64,000 bases of DNA from Rhyacichthys aspro. Taxonomy: Eukaryota; Chordata; Actinopteri; Gobiiformes; Rhyacichthyidae. The translations under genes and the position numbers were made by a program. The notes under the pieces were generated by a model that saw only the letters and a list, made by a program, of their open reading frames with translations, did not search any database and had not been told where the DNA came from. The DNA lies in NCBI GenBank assembly GCA_036850595.1, contig CM072159.1:33531660-33595659 (forward strand). Reading direction: 5' to 3'. Numbering within the stretch: the stretch's first letter is position 1; the number at the start of each line of letters is the position of its first letter. Below, one piece after another: positions 1-20,214 of this stretch.

Positions 1-165
1 ACCAATGGGAGCGCTCCTTTTTACCTGAAGTGAGCTGTGATTGGACAAAATCCTGCTGTGGACTGATCATTCTCATCTATTAAAATCCTTCATTATAAAG
101 ACTAGATCACGTCTTTCTGTTACAATAAACTTTAGGAGATTACACTGAAAAACTAAATCCAACAG
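1..165 (+). repeat. Dispersed repeat R1, copy 1 (cut by window edge)
   Basis: This segment is almost identical to part of the blocks at 2300-2745, 36680-36955 and, on the other strand, 43425-43905. The shared landmark is ACCAATGGGAGCGCTCC, followed by a stretch ending in a run about an AATAAACTTTAGGAGATTACA motif. The left end lies outside the window. No coding capacity is convincing, so it looks like a non-autonomous interspersed element. It sits in an intron of dcc. Confidence 0.75.
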
Positions 166-1640
166 TAAAAAAATCAGGTAATGGACTTTTACATTAAATT
201 TCTGCTCTGGTCCAAACCTATTTTTACTGGTGTCTTTGTGTCGTTTGTTTGATAAAAATAACTTCAGAGGTAAGATCTCTAGAGTTTTTTGTTTCTAGAA
301 CAGTGTTACTGATGCAGTCTTTCATTATTTATACTTTCATAATGTACAGAGCTTTGATTCAGAAGCAGGCCTTGTTAATGTTATGTATAATTATAATTTT
401 ATTGCATAGAAACAGAAAGTGAACTCTGGTGGATCTGAGGAAGAGAGTGGCTCCAGAACAACAGTTTAAACATGTAGCTTTAGTCCTTTACGTGAGCAGT
501 CTTCAGTCTGTATCCAGAGTCTGTACTAGTATTGTTTTTAAAGTACTACCTGACAAACCTGAAAACAGATGAGGGTTACGGCCTGTAGGGGGCAGTGATG
601 AAAGGGTCAAAAGGTTATTTAATTTATTTATTTGCATTTAGAACATTTGTGTGCAACGGTGGGAGATATTTCTGTCGTTGGTCCCATTTGAGGCAGCGCT
701 GTAAAGTGTTTCTAGCTGGAGCTGTGTCATTTTGTTCTTAACTCCTTGTTCTTTATACCTCAGTATTTTATCAATCCAGTGCACGGCTCTAAAAGGCATC
801 TGTAAAAACATCCTGGAGCCGGTCGTACTTGGTCAGGTCGTGTTTTGTTCCTTTTTTCTTCACAGTGACTCATTTACAGTCGAAGTGGGTCGAACCTCGC
901 GGCTCTGACCTCTCTTCTCTGTTTCTGACTCACTCTTCAACACTTTTCACCTCTGTTCACTTCGGTTCAGTTTCAAAAGGCCGTCCTCGTTCGCTCTGAA
1001 AAATCAACACAACTCCACTGACTTCAACAGAGAACACCAATCAATCCACAAACTCACCCTGCACTCTTCTGTTTCATTATACTGTATTATTATATTGTTT
1101 ACCCATAACATATTATGGATGCACTCATTCTTTTTTCAAAATGCAGTTTACATCTTCTGCTGCAGTCGAAGGCATTCATCCTGAAGTATTTGTAAATGCA
1201 GTGATGATTTTCAATGGTACTAGTGGTAAAAGCATGTCCTAGACCCAAAGATCCAGATTTAACCAGGACAGTTCTGATTCAGCCTCTGTCCCGTGTCCTG
1301 GAGGATATCTACAAAAACACTCCAACGTCCCTCTTTCTGTCCTGAATATTCCTGTTTTTCCACAAGAACAAAGCCAAAGCGGCGCACTGAACTACTCATT
1401 TGTTTGAAGACTCAGGATCATCATTTCCATTTGTTACGGCGCTGTCTTGGATTTACAGTCAAATGAAGTCTGAGTTTTAGGCGTGAAACTGAGGTCACCT
1501 GACACGTCATTATAATCTCATTGTTCAGCCTGGTACTGTCTCAGTCTCAAACAGGTTCAGAGACAGGTCTCTGAGACTCACCTGTCTCTACCTGAGTCAC
1601 AGTGTCCTCCAAAACACTTTCAAAACAAGGACCAAACATC
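166..1640. other. dcc intron, no recognisable gene
   Basis: I see no exon, RNA gene or clear tandem array here. It is presumably intron sequence upstream of the dcc exon at 2086. A CTCF-like motif with one mismatch lies at 582-596. Confidence 0.5.
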
Positions 1641-1649
1641 AGCGACTCC

Positions 1650-2056
1650 AGCCCTGTCCTCCCTGTCCTGTCCCCCCTGGTCCTGTCCCTCTCAGTTTTG
1701 TCCCCCCCGGTCCTGTCCTCCCGGTCCTGTCCCCCTGGTCCTGTCCTCCCGGTCCTGTCCCCCTGGTCCTGTCCCTCTCAGTTTTGTCCCCCCAGTCCTG
1801 TCCCCCTGGTCCTGTCCCTCTCAGTTTTGTCCCCCCAGTCCTGTCCCTCTCGGTCCTGTCCTCCCGGTCCTGTCCCTCCAGGTCCTGTCCTCCAGGTCCT
1901 GTCCTCCCTGTCCTGTCACTCCAGGTCCTGTCCCTCTCAGTTTTGTCCCCCCCCGGTCCTGTCCTCCAGGTCCTGTCCCCTCGGTCCTGTCCCTCTCAGT
2001 TTTGTCCCCCCCGATCCTGTGGGCCTGTCCCCCGGTCCCGTCCCTCTCGATCCTGT
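1650..2056 (+). repeat. C/T-rich minisatellite abutting a dcc splice acceptor
   Basis: Irregular units are built from GGTCCTGTCC and CCCTCTCAGTTTTGTCCCCC. The array stops about 30 bases before the true acceptor at 2085, so it extends the polypyrimidine tract of the intron. Five units carry CCCTCTCAG, which resembles a 3' splice site (ends at 1695, 1781, 1824, 1940 and 1999). The long open frames across it are products of the repeat and not genes. Confidence 0.9.
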
Positions 2057-2085
2057 CCCTCTGACTGTCCGTCTTCTGTCCTCAG

Positions 2086-9807
<7,722 letters not shown>

Positions 9808-12800
9808 CACCAAACCCCGCCCACTTCCCCTTAAACCCCACCCCTTTCTCCTCTGACTTCGCCCTTTCCCACATTGTCTCCAGTTTGGACCTATTCTTCA
9901 ACTGCTTCTTCTTCAGACTCAACCACGTTATTTAACCATATTTAACGCCAAAAGTAGCCAGGATCTTTTTACGGATTTCTTAAACTTAAACTTTCCAAGC
10001 TTGGATTCTACCTTTCTGGTTTACAAAAACAAGGAATATTCAGCAAATTCTAGCAGCACAGACTGACTTGAACAAGACACAAGGGTTTGTTAAGGAGACT
10101 GTATACCTTTCTTTTGACGTTCCTTAAAAGACATTGCCTATCGCCTAAAGAAGCAAGAGGATGGGGTTAAAAGTTGCATAGACTTACACTGAACATTGAA
10201 AACCCTCCTCTTGTTTCTCTTTTTCCTCTTTGTGGTATTTATTATTAGCTTCCGTACTTCTCTGCTGAGTTCGGCTCAGTTTACTGTGACTTGTACCTCA
10301 CCTAAAGGAACTATCCGTTCAGCCATTGTTTCAGTTGGGTAGCGTCCATTCTGTGCCGTCGACATATTCGGATAAAGGCTGAAAAATGCTACCAGACTTT
10401 TCTCCAAGGACTAAACTAAAACATCCTGAGCCACCAAAGCTTCACCTCGACTTTGTTTCGCTCAGACAGAAGTGGTATTCCCAGTTTGTCATTTTGCGGT
10501 TATCCCGGATCAGTTGCCTTTTCCAGCATGAAGCATTTCCTCATGTTTCAAACACAATTGTCATCCTTTTTCCATATTTCAGTCCTTATTATCTGCATCC
10601 TAATGGTTTAAAGACTCACAAATGGTTGAAATTGTGACCTAAATATGAAAGAAATGCTCTGAATCTTCTCATTTGGATTCAGTGTAGAAACTCAAAAACA
10701 AGTCACTTTTCCACTGCTTTGTACCAGTTCAACGTCTTAACCATTAATTTTCCTACATTTTGGCAATTCTTAAAAACAGTTTTGCATTACCTGGTCTGGT
10801 TTATTATTGCACTACTTTTCTAACATTTCAACCATAATAACATGATTTTGTGTATAAACCAACCTTACCTTTTGTGTGTATTAGTTAATCAGAAAAGAGC
10901 AGGAGAAGATACCAATATTAAGGCTAAAAGCTGAAATCGTGGCTGCCTGATTTGTATTTAGTGAATGAATTGAAACAATGGGGGACATCTTTTCTTTCCT
11001 TTTAAAATTGTACTCTTGTGCATTTTCTATTGAGCACTTTGACTTTAACTGCTTTTTAGGAACATTAAACTAAACAAGAAGTAAAACAACAGTTACAGTA
11101 TATAAAGTAAAATTAAGTGCACATAAAAATCAGTTTATGTGAGAAATCATCCTTATTGTGCTGCTTGTCTTGTCTAGGTTAAGTTATTGAGGCATTTAGT
11201 GGTAATAAGTGGAGTTTAATGAAAATAATCGGTGCAAATGGTTTGATAAATTTAAGTATAAATACCATTTAAATGCTTGATTATTCACTAAGAAATCTTT
11301 TATTTTTTTTATTTTTTTTATGAAATTACCTTCATTTCAATTTCGATGCCAAAAACTTGCAAAGTGCGTTTTTTATTGCACATAGTAAGTAAAAATATAG
11401 ATGGAATTTTTGAATTTGTCACCATCTTTATTGATAAAACCTAAAATATTGTGCCAAATAAGAGTTAACAGCAAAAACAAAGGCTCTAAAGTGATCCATT
11501 TAAATGTGTGGAGTTGAAATGGTATAAACCGGTGAAAAAGTGACTCTCAGTTTTTATTTTTTGCTGCTGTTTGAAAAGGCCTTGACTTTCCTTGAACCTA
11601 AAAACGTTTCCCACAAAGGACTCGTGTTGTTGCCAAATTCTCATGTATTTGAGGAAAATATACTGTGAGTTTTTTATATCGTTCATTATCTCGGTCCAGA
11701 AACAGTGGACTGTGGGGAAGAAAAGGGAAAGTTGAACGAGGGATAACTCTTTGGAAATTTACATGAAACATTCTGATTAGTTAATACTGAGATTATTTAT
11801 TAGTTTTTTGAAACACCTCATTCACTATGCAATGTATTTGTATTTATTTATTTATATTATTTACTTTCATTAAAAATATGTTACTATATTTAAACATTGA
11901 GCACACGTTAAGTCAAATCTAACATTAAAACATTAGGTCTTTGTATTTTACAAATTATCTGAAGTAAATTTAATGGTTTACAGAAGGAAATATCAGCCAA
12001 AAACACCAGATTAAAAATGTAAGAAAAAACAAGTTAAGTGTAGTTATTTTAATGCTAAAGGTTTAGTGGAAACGCATTGATTGAATTCTCTTCAAAAAGT
12101 ATTTCTCTGTTCCACAGCTGCTTAAAAGCACAGAAATATGAGTCTCATTAACCATACCTTTTATATTCTATACTAGTATGTATTAATATTAGTCTGGTCG
12201 CTGTGTTTCCTCGAGGCCGTACCAACATACGCAGAATAAACTGCCTCTGGACACAATAAACAATCAATTAAACGTCTGGAGCAGTTTTAGAAAAAGAGAA
12301 AAACTAATGAAGAACATAAACTGAAAGCAAGCCGTGCAAATGAATAATAAAATGCACATAATATAATTAATATTTAAATATAAAAAAGAATAGGTCTGTT
12401 ATATAACTATGTGTCAAACCGAGTATTTAATTTATTATTTGAAGACGCTCTTCTAAAATGTAGCTAATATATTCCAGACTTAATTTAATCATGTTTAGCT
12501 TTTTATTTTAATGCATATTTTGTGAATGAGGTGTTTTTGTTACACAACTGTACATTGTTATTGTTATTATTGCTTTTAATATAATTATTGTTTATATTAT
12601 TTTTCCAATTATTTTATTTGTTCACTTAAATGTGTTTTTTATCTGAAGTCATATTTATTTTGAGATTACAACATATATTTACCTCTTTAAAAAAACAAAG
12701 GGAAAACTTCACGTCACGTTCAGGGGGATTTTGTACAAAAATACAAACAAAAACTTCTGAAAAAACAGGATTATTACATGCTCCACAAAAGTCTATTTTT

Positions 12801-13060
12801 ACATTCTGTGTTCTGTCGATGTGTTCGTGTCCGGTTGGGTTTTTTAATGACATTCAGCTCAAAGGGAACAATTGTAAAGTGAATTAGTGAACATTAAACT
12901 GTAGCATTAAATAAGCATTATCTGCGAAAAAGATTAACTTTTCAGATTTTTTGGGGGGGCTTTAAAAAAAGGAAAATGTAAAATGTGAAAATGATGGATT
13001 AAGATGGAAGTGGTTTGTAAACAGCTGGAAAATACAGTCATTTAGAGACGAATAAATAGC
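9808..13060 (+). other. dcc: Probable dcc 3' UTR
   Basis: A long AT-rich stretch follows the dcc stop with no coding exon or tandem array. Candidate AATAAA signals occur at 12235, 12255 and 13051, and which is used cannot be told. Small open frames in it look random. The 3' boundary is inferred only from the last candidate signal. Confidence 0.5.
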
Positions 13061-14195
13061 TTTTTAAAGAAAACTGGACTCTTTTACTGTGTATTATTGT
13101 GTTTATTACTGTTTATTTGACAGTTTTTTATGTTTATTGAAATTGAAGTCATGAGTCTCCCAAAGATTAAGCCCAGAACCAAAATGGGAGTAACACAGAA
13201 CTAAACCAGGACCAATACAAGACTAAATCAGGAGCGCGATAGAAAAACCTACAAAGACTGGACAAAAGGAACTGAACTAAGACTGGTCCAGGACTAAAAG
13301 TGGTCTCAAAGAAAACGCACTGTACTTTTAACAAAACGTAAATACTTTTTTACTGCTTTAACATGGCTTAATGGCTTCTTTTGGATTAGTTTCTGTCTTT
13401 TAAGTTGAGAAGTTTGCTGCTTTCTTTATATTTCTTTTCAGTGAAATATCCAACCTAAAATCCTGAGTAAATGATTTTAACATGACTCCATTTTAAATCC
13501 AGATGAACGCCGTGTGATGGAGCTTCTCGTTCTCGTTCCGTGAGGTCCACTGCTCCTCGGTTTATGTTTAATGTGGTCTGTTTGAAGCCGGCGCAGCGTC
13601 GTGTAAAATTCACACTGTGTTTTATAAATGAGAGAACGCTGCAGGAAACGGCGCCGGTGTTTGTTCAACTTCAGTAAAAACAGAACGGGCTTTAATACAA
13701 CCATCAGCAGAAGAAGACACACATTAGACAGATCTCACCAGTCGACTAGAAAAGACTAATACTGTCTGAACTGAGCTCAAACCCAGCACTGAACCAACCA
13801 CTTACAACATTCAAGACTAAACAGGTCTGAACTACAGCCTCGCTTCCACCAAAACAGTCCGAAGTGTTTCCAAAAAGCCAGCTTTAGGTTGATTTTTGTC
13901 TTTCACCAATGTTTTCTGAACTGAAAAAAGTTCTTCTGGAAAAACAAATCCGTGTAACAGGATGAAGCACTTTTACTCAGGCTTCAACCCTGAAAATAAG
14001 ACAAAACATTACCAGACTTGCACTGAGACAAAATATTGTAACTACAACATGATTCCAGAATACACAATTTTATAAACTATAAAGTAAAACAAAACAAAAT
14101 AAAATCTATCCGAAAGCTAACTGTCCTGGGTCTCTCCTGAGTCTGGGGTTTACCTTCAGTCTCTGCAGCAGTGGAGCTGTCTTTGGTTTAGGTTC
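13061..14195. other. Intergenic sequence, no gene recognised
   Basis: A few degenerate words such as ACTAAACCAGGACC lie near 13195-13300. I see no exon, RNA gene or element. An 81-codon antisense frame at 13477-13722 has no recognisable features. Confidence 0.4.
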
Positions 14196-16101
14196 TTGTT
14201 ACCAGGTCTAACCCAGGTCTAAACCAGGACTAAACCAGGTCTAAACCAGGTCTAAACCAGGACTAAACCAGGTCTAAACCAGGACTAAACCAGGTCTAAC
14301 CCAGGACTAAACCAGGTCTAAACCAGGTCTAAACCAGGTCTAAACCAGGTCTAACCCAGGACTAAACCAGGACTAAACCAGGTCTAAACCAGGACTAAAC
14401 CAGGACTAAACCAGGTCTAAACCAGGACTAAACCAGGACTAAACCAGGTCTAAACCAGGACTAAACCAGGTCTAAACCAGGTCTAACCCAGGACTAAACC
14501 AGGACTAAACCAGGTCTAAACCAGGTCTAACCCAGGACTAAACCAGGTCTAAACCAGGTCTAAACCAGGTCTAACCCAGGACTAAACCAGGTCTAAACCA
14601 GGTCTAACCCAGGACTAAACCAGGTCTAAACCAGGTCTAACCCAGGACTAAACCAGGTCTAAACCAGGTCTAACCCAGGACTAAACCAGGACTAAACCAG
14701 GTCTAACCCAGGACTAAACCAGGTCTAAACCAGGTCTAAACCAGGACTAAACCAGGACTAAACCAGGTCTAAACCAGGACTAAACCAGGTCTAAACCAGG
14801 TCTAAACCAGGACTAAACCAGGTCTAAACCAGGTCTAACCCAGGACTAAACCAGGACTAAACCAGGTCTAAACCAGGACTAAACCAGGTCTAAACCAGGT
14901 CTAAACCAGGACTAAACCAGGACTAACCCAGGACTAAACCAGGTCTAAACCAGGACTAAACCAGGTCTAAACCAGGTCTAAACCAGGACTAACCCAGGAC
15001 TAAACCAGGACTAAACCAGGACTAAACCAGGTCTAAACCAGGTAAGACAAACCAGGACTAAACCAGGACTAAACCAGAGCTAAACCAGGACTAAACCAGG
15101 ACTAAACCAGGTCTAAACCAGGACTAAACCAGGTCTAAACCAGGACTAAACCAGGACTAAACCAGGACTAAACCAGGACTAAACCAGGACTAAACCAGGA
15201 CTAAACCAGGACTAAACCAGGTCTAAACCAGGACTAAACCAGGTCTAAACCAGGACTAAACCAGGACTAAACCAGGTCTAAACCAGGTCTAAACCAGGTC
15301 TAACCCAGGACTAAACCAGGACTAAACCAGGACTAACCCAGAGCTAAACCAGGTCTAACCCAGGACTAAACCAGGACTAAACCAGGACTAAACCAGGACT
15401 AAACCAGGACTAAACCAGGTCTAACCCAGGACTAAACCAGGACTAAACCAGGACTAACCCAGAGCTAAACCAGGTCTAACCCAGGACTAAACCAGGACTA
15501 AACCAGGACTAAACCAGGACTAAACCAGGTCTAAACCAGGACTAAACCAGGTCTAACCCAGGACTAAACCAGGACTAAACCAGGTCTAACCCAGGACTAA
15601 ACCAGGTCTAAACCAGGTCTAACCCAGGACTAACCCAGGACTAACCCAGGTCTAAACCAGGACTAACCCAGGTCTAAACCAGGACTAAACCAGAGCTAAA
15701 CCAGGTCTAAACCAGGACTAACCCAGGTCTAAACCAGGACTAACCCAGGTCTAAACCAGGACTAACCCAGGACTAAACCAGGACTAAACCAGGACTAACC
15801 CAGAGCTAAACCAGGACTAAACCAGGTCTAAACCAGGACTAAACCAGGTCTAAACCAGGACTAACCCAGGTCTAACCCAGGACTAAACCAGGACTAAACC
15901 AGGTCTAACCCAGGACTAAACCAGGTCTAAACCAGGTCTAACCCAGGACTAAACCAGGACTAACCCAGGTCTAAACCAGGACTAAACCAGGTCTAAACCA
16001 GGACTAAACCAGGTCTAAACCAGGACTAAACCAGGTCTAAACCAGGTCTAAACCAGGACTAAACCAGGACTAAACCAGGACTAAACCAGGACTAAACCAG
16101 G
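14196..16101 (+). repeat. 1.9-kb 11-bp minisatellite ending at the assembly gap
   Basis: About 170 copies of an 11-bp unit, mixing CCAGGACTAAA and CCAGGTCTAAA with some CCAGGACTAAC. No repeated higher-order pattern is obvious by eye. It runs straight into the N gap, so its true length is unknown. Its unit is the reverse complement of the one on the far side of the gap and at 18075-20205. Confidence 0.97.
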
Positions 16102-16201
16102 NNNNNNNNNNNNNNNNNNNNNNNNNNNNNNNNNNNNNNNNNNNNNNNNNNNNNNNNNNNNNNNNNNNNNNNNNNNNNNNNNNNNNNNNNNNNNNNNNNN
16201 N
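16102..16201. other. Assembly gap (100 N)
   Basis: Exactly 100 undetermined bases, probably a placeholder of arbitrary length. The flanking repeat changes strand across it. Confidence 0.99.
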
Positions 16202-16239
16202 TTTAGACCTGGTTTAGACCTGGTTTAGACCTGGTTTAC
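16202..16239 (+). repeat. Opposite-strand remnant of the 11-bp array
   Basis: Three copies of TTTAGACCTGG follow the gap directly. This is the reverse complement of CCAGGTCTAAA left of the gap. Confidence 0.9.
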
Positions 16240-16506
16240 TGGCACACACACCAGCTGCTGATTATCTGCTCAATAAAGATTTTAAATCTGGAATGGAAAG
16301 AATGTCTCTTTTTTCCGTCAGTTCAGAAGAAATGATCCTGCTTCAGAATAATGTGTTTTAGAAGAAATGAAACTCAGAGCTCAGAGGAGTGGTTTGGGAC
16401 AGTCCCAGAGGAGGAGACAGCCCCAGTTTGGTTTCAGTTTAGGTTTAGTCCTGGTTTAGACCTGGTTTAGTCCAGGTTTGTTCCTGTTTCTCCAACATAT
16501 TTTTAT

Positions 16507-16604
16507 TGATAATTATTTTGGAACTACAACGTAAACTGACTGCGGAGCTCGGAATCAGATCAAGAAACAGACTCAATTCCTTTCCAGCCTGAGCACAGCC
16601 TCCG
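16507..16604 (+). other. Putative 5' exon of two-TM gene, copy 1
   Basis: The sequence ends CACAGCCTCCG before the donor GTAAGT at 16605. Parts of it (GAATCAGATCAAGAAACAGA, then CTTTCCAG) resemble the putative first exon of copy 2 near 17975-18069, but with clear divergence. It contains no in-frame start for the downstream protein, so it would be non-coding. The left boundary is a guess. Confidence 0.4.
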
Positions 16605-16610
16605 GTAAGT

Positions 16611-16770
16611 CCTGGTTTAGTCCTGGTTTAGTCCTGTTTAAGTCCTGTTTTAGTCTTGTTTTAATCCTGTTTTAGTCCTGGTTTAATCCTGTTTTAGTCC
16701 TGGTTTAGTCTTGTTTTAATCCTGTTTTAGTCCTGGTTTAATCCTGTTTTAATCCTGGTTTAGTCCTTTT
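16611..16770 (+). repeat. 11-bp array in intron of two-TM gene, copy 1
   Basis: About 14 diverged copies of TCCTGGTTTAG or TCCTGTTTTAG begin right after the GTAAG of the donor at 16605. It is the short counterpart of the 2.1-kb array in copy 2. Confidence 0.85.
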
Positions 16771-16976
16771 AGTCTTTTCCTGAACAGCTGTGAATACTTT
16801 ATTTCTAGAGCTTTAAGTGAGTTTCTGTTAGAGTTAGACCAGTTTAGACCAGTTCAACCAGGTCCAGGTACGGCTCTTTCACTCATCATTTCGTTTTTTT
16901 TTTTTTATTTGGTTCCTCAGATTTTCCCGTTTGGTCTGAAACAAAGAGTGAAAGCAGCGATGGACAGTGACTTGAC

Positions 16977-17605
16977 GTAGGTCCATTGTTCTCCTGCTGC
17001 AGATATCGTTTCCTAAAGAGCGTTATATTGATTTAAATCGTGTCTGTATTGATTCTATTTAATAACGTGTCTCTATGTCTCTATTGTCGTTTCTTTCAGA
17101 ATTGAGATAAACATGACTCAGTCTGAGATCAGAAGCATCCTCAGCCAAATGCAGAGTGAACACTCCAAACTGTGTATATCTCAGTGGGTTCGCAGGTGGA
17201 AGGTGTTGGGGCTCTTCATCTTTTGTCTGTTCGCTGCAGCTGGAGTTACTCGTGTTTTCTTTGGTCCAGTTCTGGGGATAGTTCTGTTAGTCCTGGTCTC
17301 GTTCTCAGTTCTTTATTTCTGTATAAAACTGTCGACCTCGAGGAGAATAGTGCGTGAACTGAAAGAGTTGTCCACGAAGTTCAGGAACCAAGTGGAGGCT
17401 CTGAAGAAGGGACTGGAACCTGAACAAAGCGCTGCCTGGTTTCCCTCCATGGACAGTAGATGGCGCCATCTGGATGAACTGGAAGAGAAAAGCCAGGATG
17501 TGATGGACATCGTGGACACATTAGTTTCTGTGGTGAATTCATATTTGATTTCACAACTCAGTGAGAAGCTGAAGGAATGTCAGCAGCACAACAACATCTA
17601 ACACA
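16977..17605 (+). repeat. Duplicated segment, copy 1
   Basis: This 629-bp block matches 20215-20852 (638 bp). By eye I find two substitutions and two indels (6 and 3 bp). Identity starts at GTAGGTCCATTG and ends just after the stop codon. Outside these limits the two loci diverge. Confidence 0.9.
17113..17601 (+). CDS. Two-transmembrane coiled-coil protein, copy 1
   Basis: A 162-aa protein encoded in one exon that begins after the acceptor at 17099 (TTTCTTTCAG). I do not recognise the family. Residues 1-30 are a short polar N-terminus containing WVRRWK. Hydrophobic segments at about 31-48 and 51-71 could form a membrane hairpin. From about 73 onward the chain is charged and heptad-like (RIVRELKELSTKF, then LDELEEKSQDVMDIVDTLV), which suggests a coiled coil. 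No signal peptide is evident. A polyadenylation signal AATAAA lies at 17899. The coding exon and the 3' part of its intron are almost identical to copy 2 at 20351; the differences are a Q/R change and two small in-frame indels. A second open frame on the other strand is a shadow. Confidence 0.75.
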   Translation: MTQSEIRSILSQMQSEHSKLCISQWVRRWKVLGLFIFCLFAAAGVTRVFFGPVLGIVLLVLVSFSVLYFCIKLSTSRRIVRELKELSTKFRNQVEALKKGLEPEQSAAWFPSMDSRWRHLDELEEKSQDVMDIVDTLVSVVNSYLISQLSEKLKECQQHNNI

Positions 17606-17974
17606 AGACTCACCGCTGCATGTGTCTCTGCAGCAAAGACACTTGTGTTGTGTTCAATGACAGCATTTCCACGGCTGTGCTGCATCGGACACTGAAGCAC
17701 TGTCAGATAAATCCTGACTGTTATAAACAGAACACACTTATTTCGACACATATTTTCTTCTTGTTCAGTAGGTCATGAAGGCTTGTGTCTGTTAAACACA
17801 TTTTCCCAAAATGTTCTTAAATACATTTGATGTCATTTCACTCAATGTTTTATTGTTTAATATCTGTATTTTCTAATCAGGAAAAATATAAATATCAAAA
17901 TAAAGACAACAACCAATATGGAAAAAGATATTGTGATCAATTATTCTAACTTTAACCATCTTCAAATCTTTTAA

Positions 17975-18069
17975 CAGTAACTTGACACTGAGTCACCTGA
18001 CTGTATCTGATCAGGAAATAGACTTTATCCCTTTACACTGTTTATTGAGTCTCTGCAGCTCGTCCTCAG
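17975..18069 (+). other. Putative 5' exon of two-TM gene, copy 2
   Basis: The sequence ends GCTCGTCCTCAG before the donor GTAAGT at 18070. It resembles the first exon of copy 1 only loosely (CTGATCAGGAAATAGACTTT compared with CAGATCAAGAAACAGACTCA). It would be non-coding. The left boundary is not defined by the sequence. Confidence 0.4.
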
Positions 18070-18074
18070 GTAAG

Positions 18075-20205
18075 TCCTGGTTTAGTCCTGGTTTAGACCT
18101 GGATTAGACCTGGATTAGACCTGGTTTAGTCCTGGTTTAGTCCAGGTTTAGACCTGGTTTAGTCCTGGTTTAGACCTGGTTTAGACCTGGATTAGTCCTG
18201 GTTTAGTCCTGGTTTAGTCCTGGTTTAGTCCTGGTTTAGACCTGGATTAGACCTGGTTTAGTTCTGGTTTAGACCTGGATTAGTCCTGGTTTAGTCCTGG
18301 TTTAGTCCTGGTTTAGACCTGGATTAGTCCTGGTTTAGACCTGGATTAGACCTGGTTTAGTCCAGGTTTAGTCCTGGTTTAGTCCTGGTTTAGTCCTGGT
18401 TTAGTCCTGGTTTAGTCCTGGTTTAGTCCTGGTTTAGACCTGGATTAGTCCTGGTTTAGACCTGGATTAGACCTGGTTTAGTCCAGGTTTAGTCCTGGTT
18501 TAGACCTGGTTTAGTCCTGGTTTAGACCTGGATTAGTCCTGGTTTAGTCCAGGTTTAGTCCTGGTTTAGTCCTGGTTTAGACCTGGTTTAGACCTGGTTT
18601 AGTCCTGGTTTAGTCCTGGTTTAGACCTGGATTAGTCCTGGTTTAGTCCTGGTTTAGTCCTGGTTTAGTCCTGGTTTAGTCCTGGTTTAGTCCTGGTTTA
18701 GTCCTGGTTTAGTCCTGGTTTAGTCCTGGTTTAGTCCTGGTTTAGACCTGGTTTAGTCCTGGTTTAGTCCAGGTTTAGACCTGGATTAGTCCTGGTTTAG
18801 ACCTGGATTAGACCTGGTTTAGTCCAGGTTTAGTCCTGGTTTAGTCCTGGTTTAGTCCTGGTTTAGACCTGGTTTAGTCCTGGTTTAGTCCAGGTTTAGT
18901 CCTGGTTTAGTCCTGGTTTAGACCTGGTTTAGTCCTGGTTTAGACCTGGTTTAGTCCTGGTTTAGTCCTGGTTTAGACCTGGATTAGTCCTGGTTTAGTC
19001 CAGGTTTAGTCCTGGTTTAGTCCAGGTTTAGTCCTGGTTTAGTCCTGGTTTAGACCTGGTTTAGTCCTGGTTTAGACCTGGTTTAGACCTGGTTTAGTCC
19101 TGGTTTAGTCCTGGTTTAGTCCTGGTTTAGTCCTGGTTTAGTCCTGGTTTAGTCCTGGTTTAGTCCTGGTTTAGTCCTGGTTTAGTCCTGGTTTAGTCCT
19201 GGTTTAGTCCTGGTTTAGACCTGGTTTAGTCCTGGTTTAGACCTGGTTTAGTCCTGGTTTAGTCCTGGTTTAGTCCTGGTTTAGTCCTGGTTTAGTCCTG
19301 GTTTAGTCCTGGTTTAGTCCTGGTTTAGTCCTGGTTTAGTCCTGGTTTAGTCCTGGTTTAGTCCTGGTTTAGACCTGGTTTAGTCCTGGTTTAGACCTGC
19401 TTTAGACCTGGATTAGTCCTGGTTTAGTCCAGGTTTAGACCTGGATTAGTCCTGGTTTAGACCTGGATTAGACCTGGTTTAGTCCAGGTTTAGTCCTGGT
19501 TTAGTCCTGGTTTAGTCCTGGTTTAGACCTGGATTAGTCCTGGTTTAGTCCAGGTTTAGACCTGGATTAGTCCTGGTTTAGACCTGGATTAGACCTGGTT
19601 TAGTCCAGGTTTAGTCCTGGTTTAGACCTGGATTAGTCCTGGTTTAGACCTGGATTAGTCCTGGTTTAGTCCAGGTTTAGTCCTGGTTTAGTCCAGGTTT
19701 AGACCTGGATTAGTCCTGGTTTAGACCTGGATTAGACCTGGTTTAGTCCAGGTTTAGTCCTGGTTTAGACCTGGATTAGTCCTGGTTTAGACCTGGATTA
19801 GTCCTGGTTTAGTCCAGGTTTAGTCCTGGTTTAGTCCAGGTTTAGTCCTGGTTTAGTCCTGGTTTAGACCTGGTTTAGTCCTGGTTTAGACCTGGATTAG
19901 ACCTGGTTTAGTTCTGGTTTAGACCTGGTTTAGACCTGCTTTAGACCTGGTTTAGTCCTGGTTTAGTCCTGGTTCAGTTCTGGTTTAGACCTGGTTTAGA
20001 CCTGGTTTAGTCCTGGTTTAGTTCTGGTTTAGTCCTGGTTTAGACCTGGTTTAGTCCTGGTTTAGCCTGGTTTAGTCCTGGTTTAGTCCTGGTTTAGTCC
20101 TGGTTTAGACCTGGTTTAGTCCTGGTTTAGACCTGGTTTAGACCTGGTTTAGACCTGGATTAGTCCTGGTTTAGTTCTGGTTTAGACCTGTTTTAGTCCT
20201 GTTTG
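18075..20205 (+). repeat. 2.1-kb 11-bp minisatellite in intron of copy 2
   Basis: About 190 copies of TCCTGGTTTAG, with ACCTGGTTTAG, ACCTGGATTAG and TCCAGGTTTAG variants. It begins immediately after the GTAAG of the donor at 18070 and fills nearly the whole intron 18070-20337. Repeated blocks of the same variant order (for example around 18770-18850 and 19430-19520) show higher-order duplication. Confidence 0.97.
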
Positions 20206-20214
20206 TATGTTAAT

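Noticed and set aside
12626..12887. Overlapping frames of 75 and 85 codons on opposite strands
   Set aside because: They lie in the AT-rich probable dcc 3' UTR without any family resemblance.
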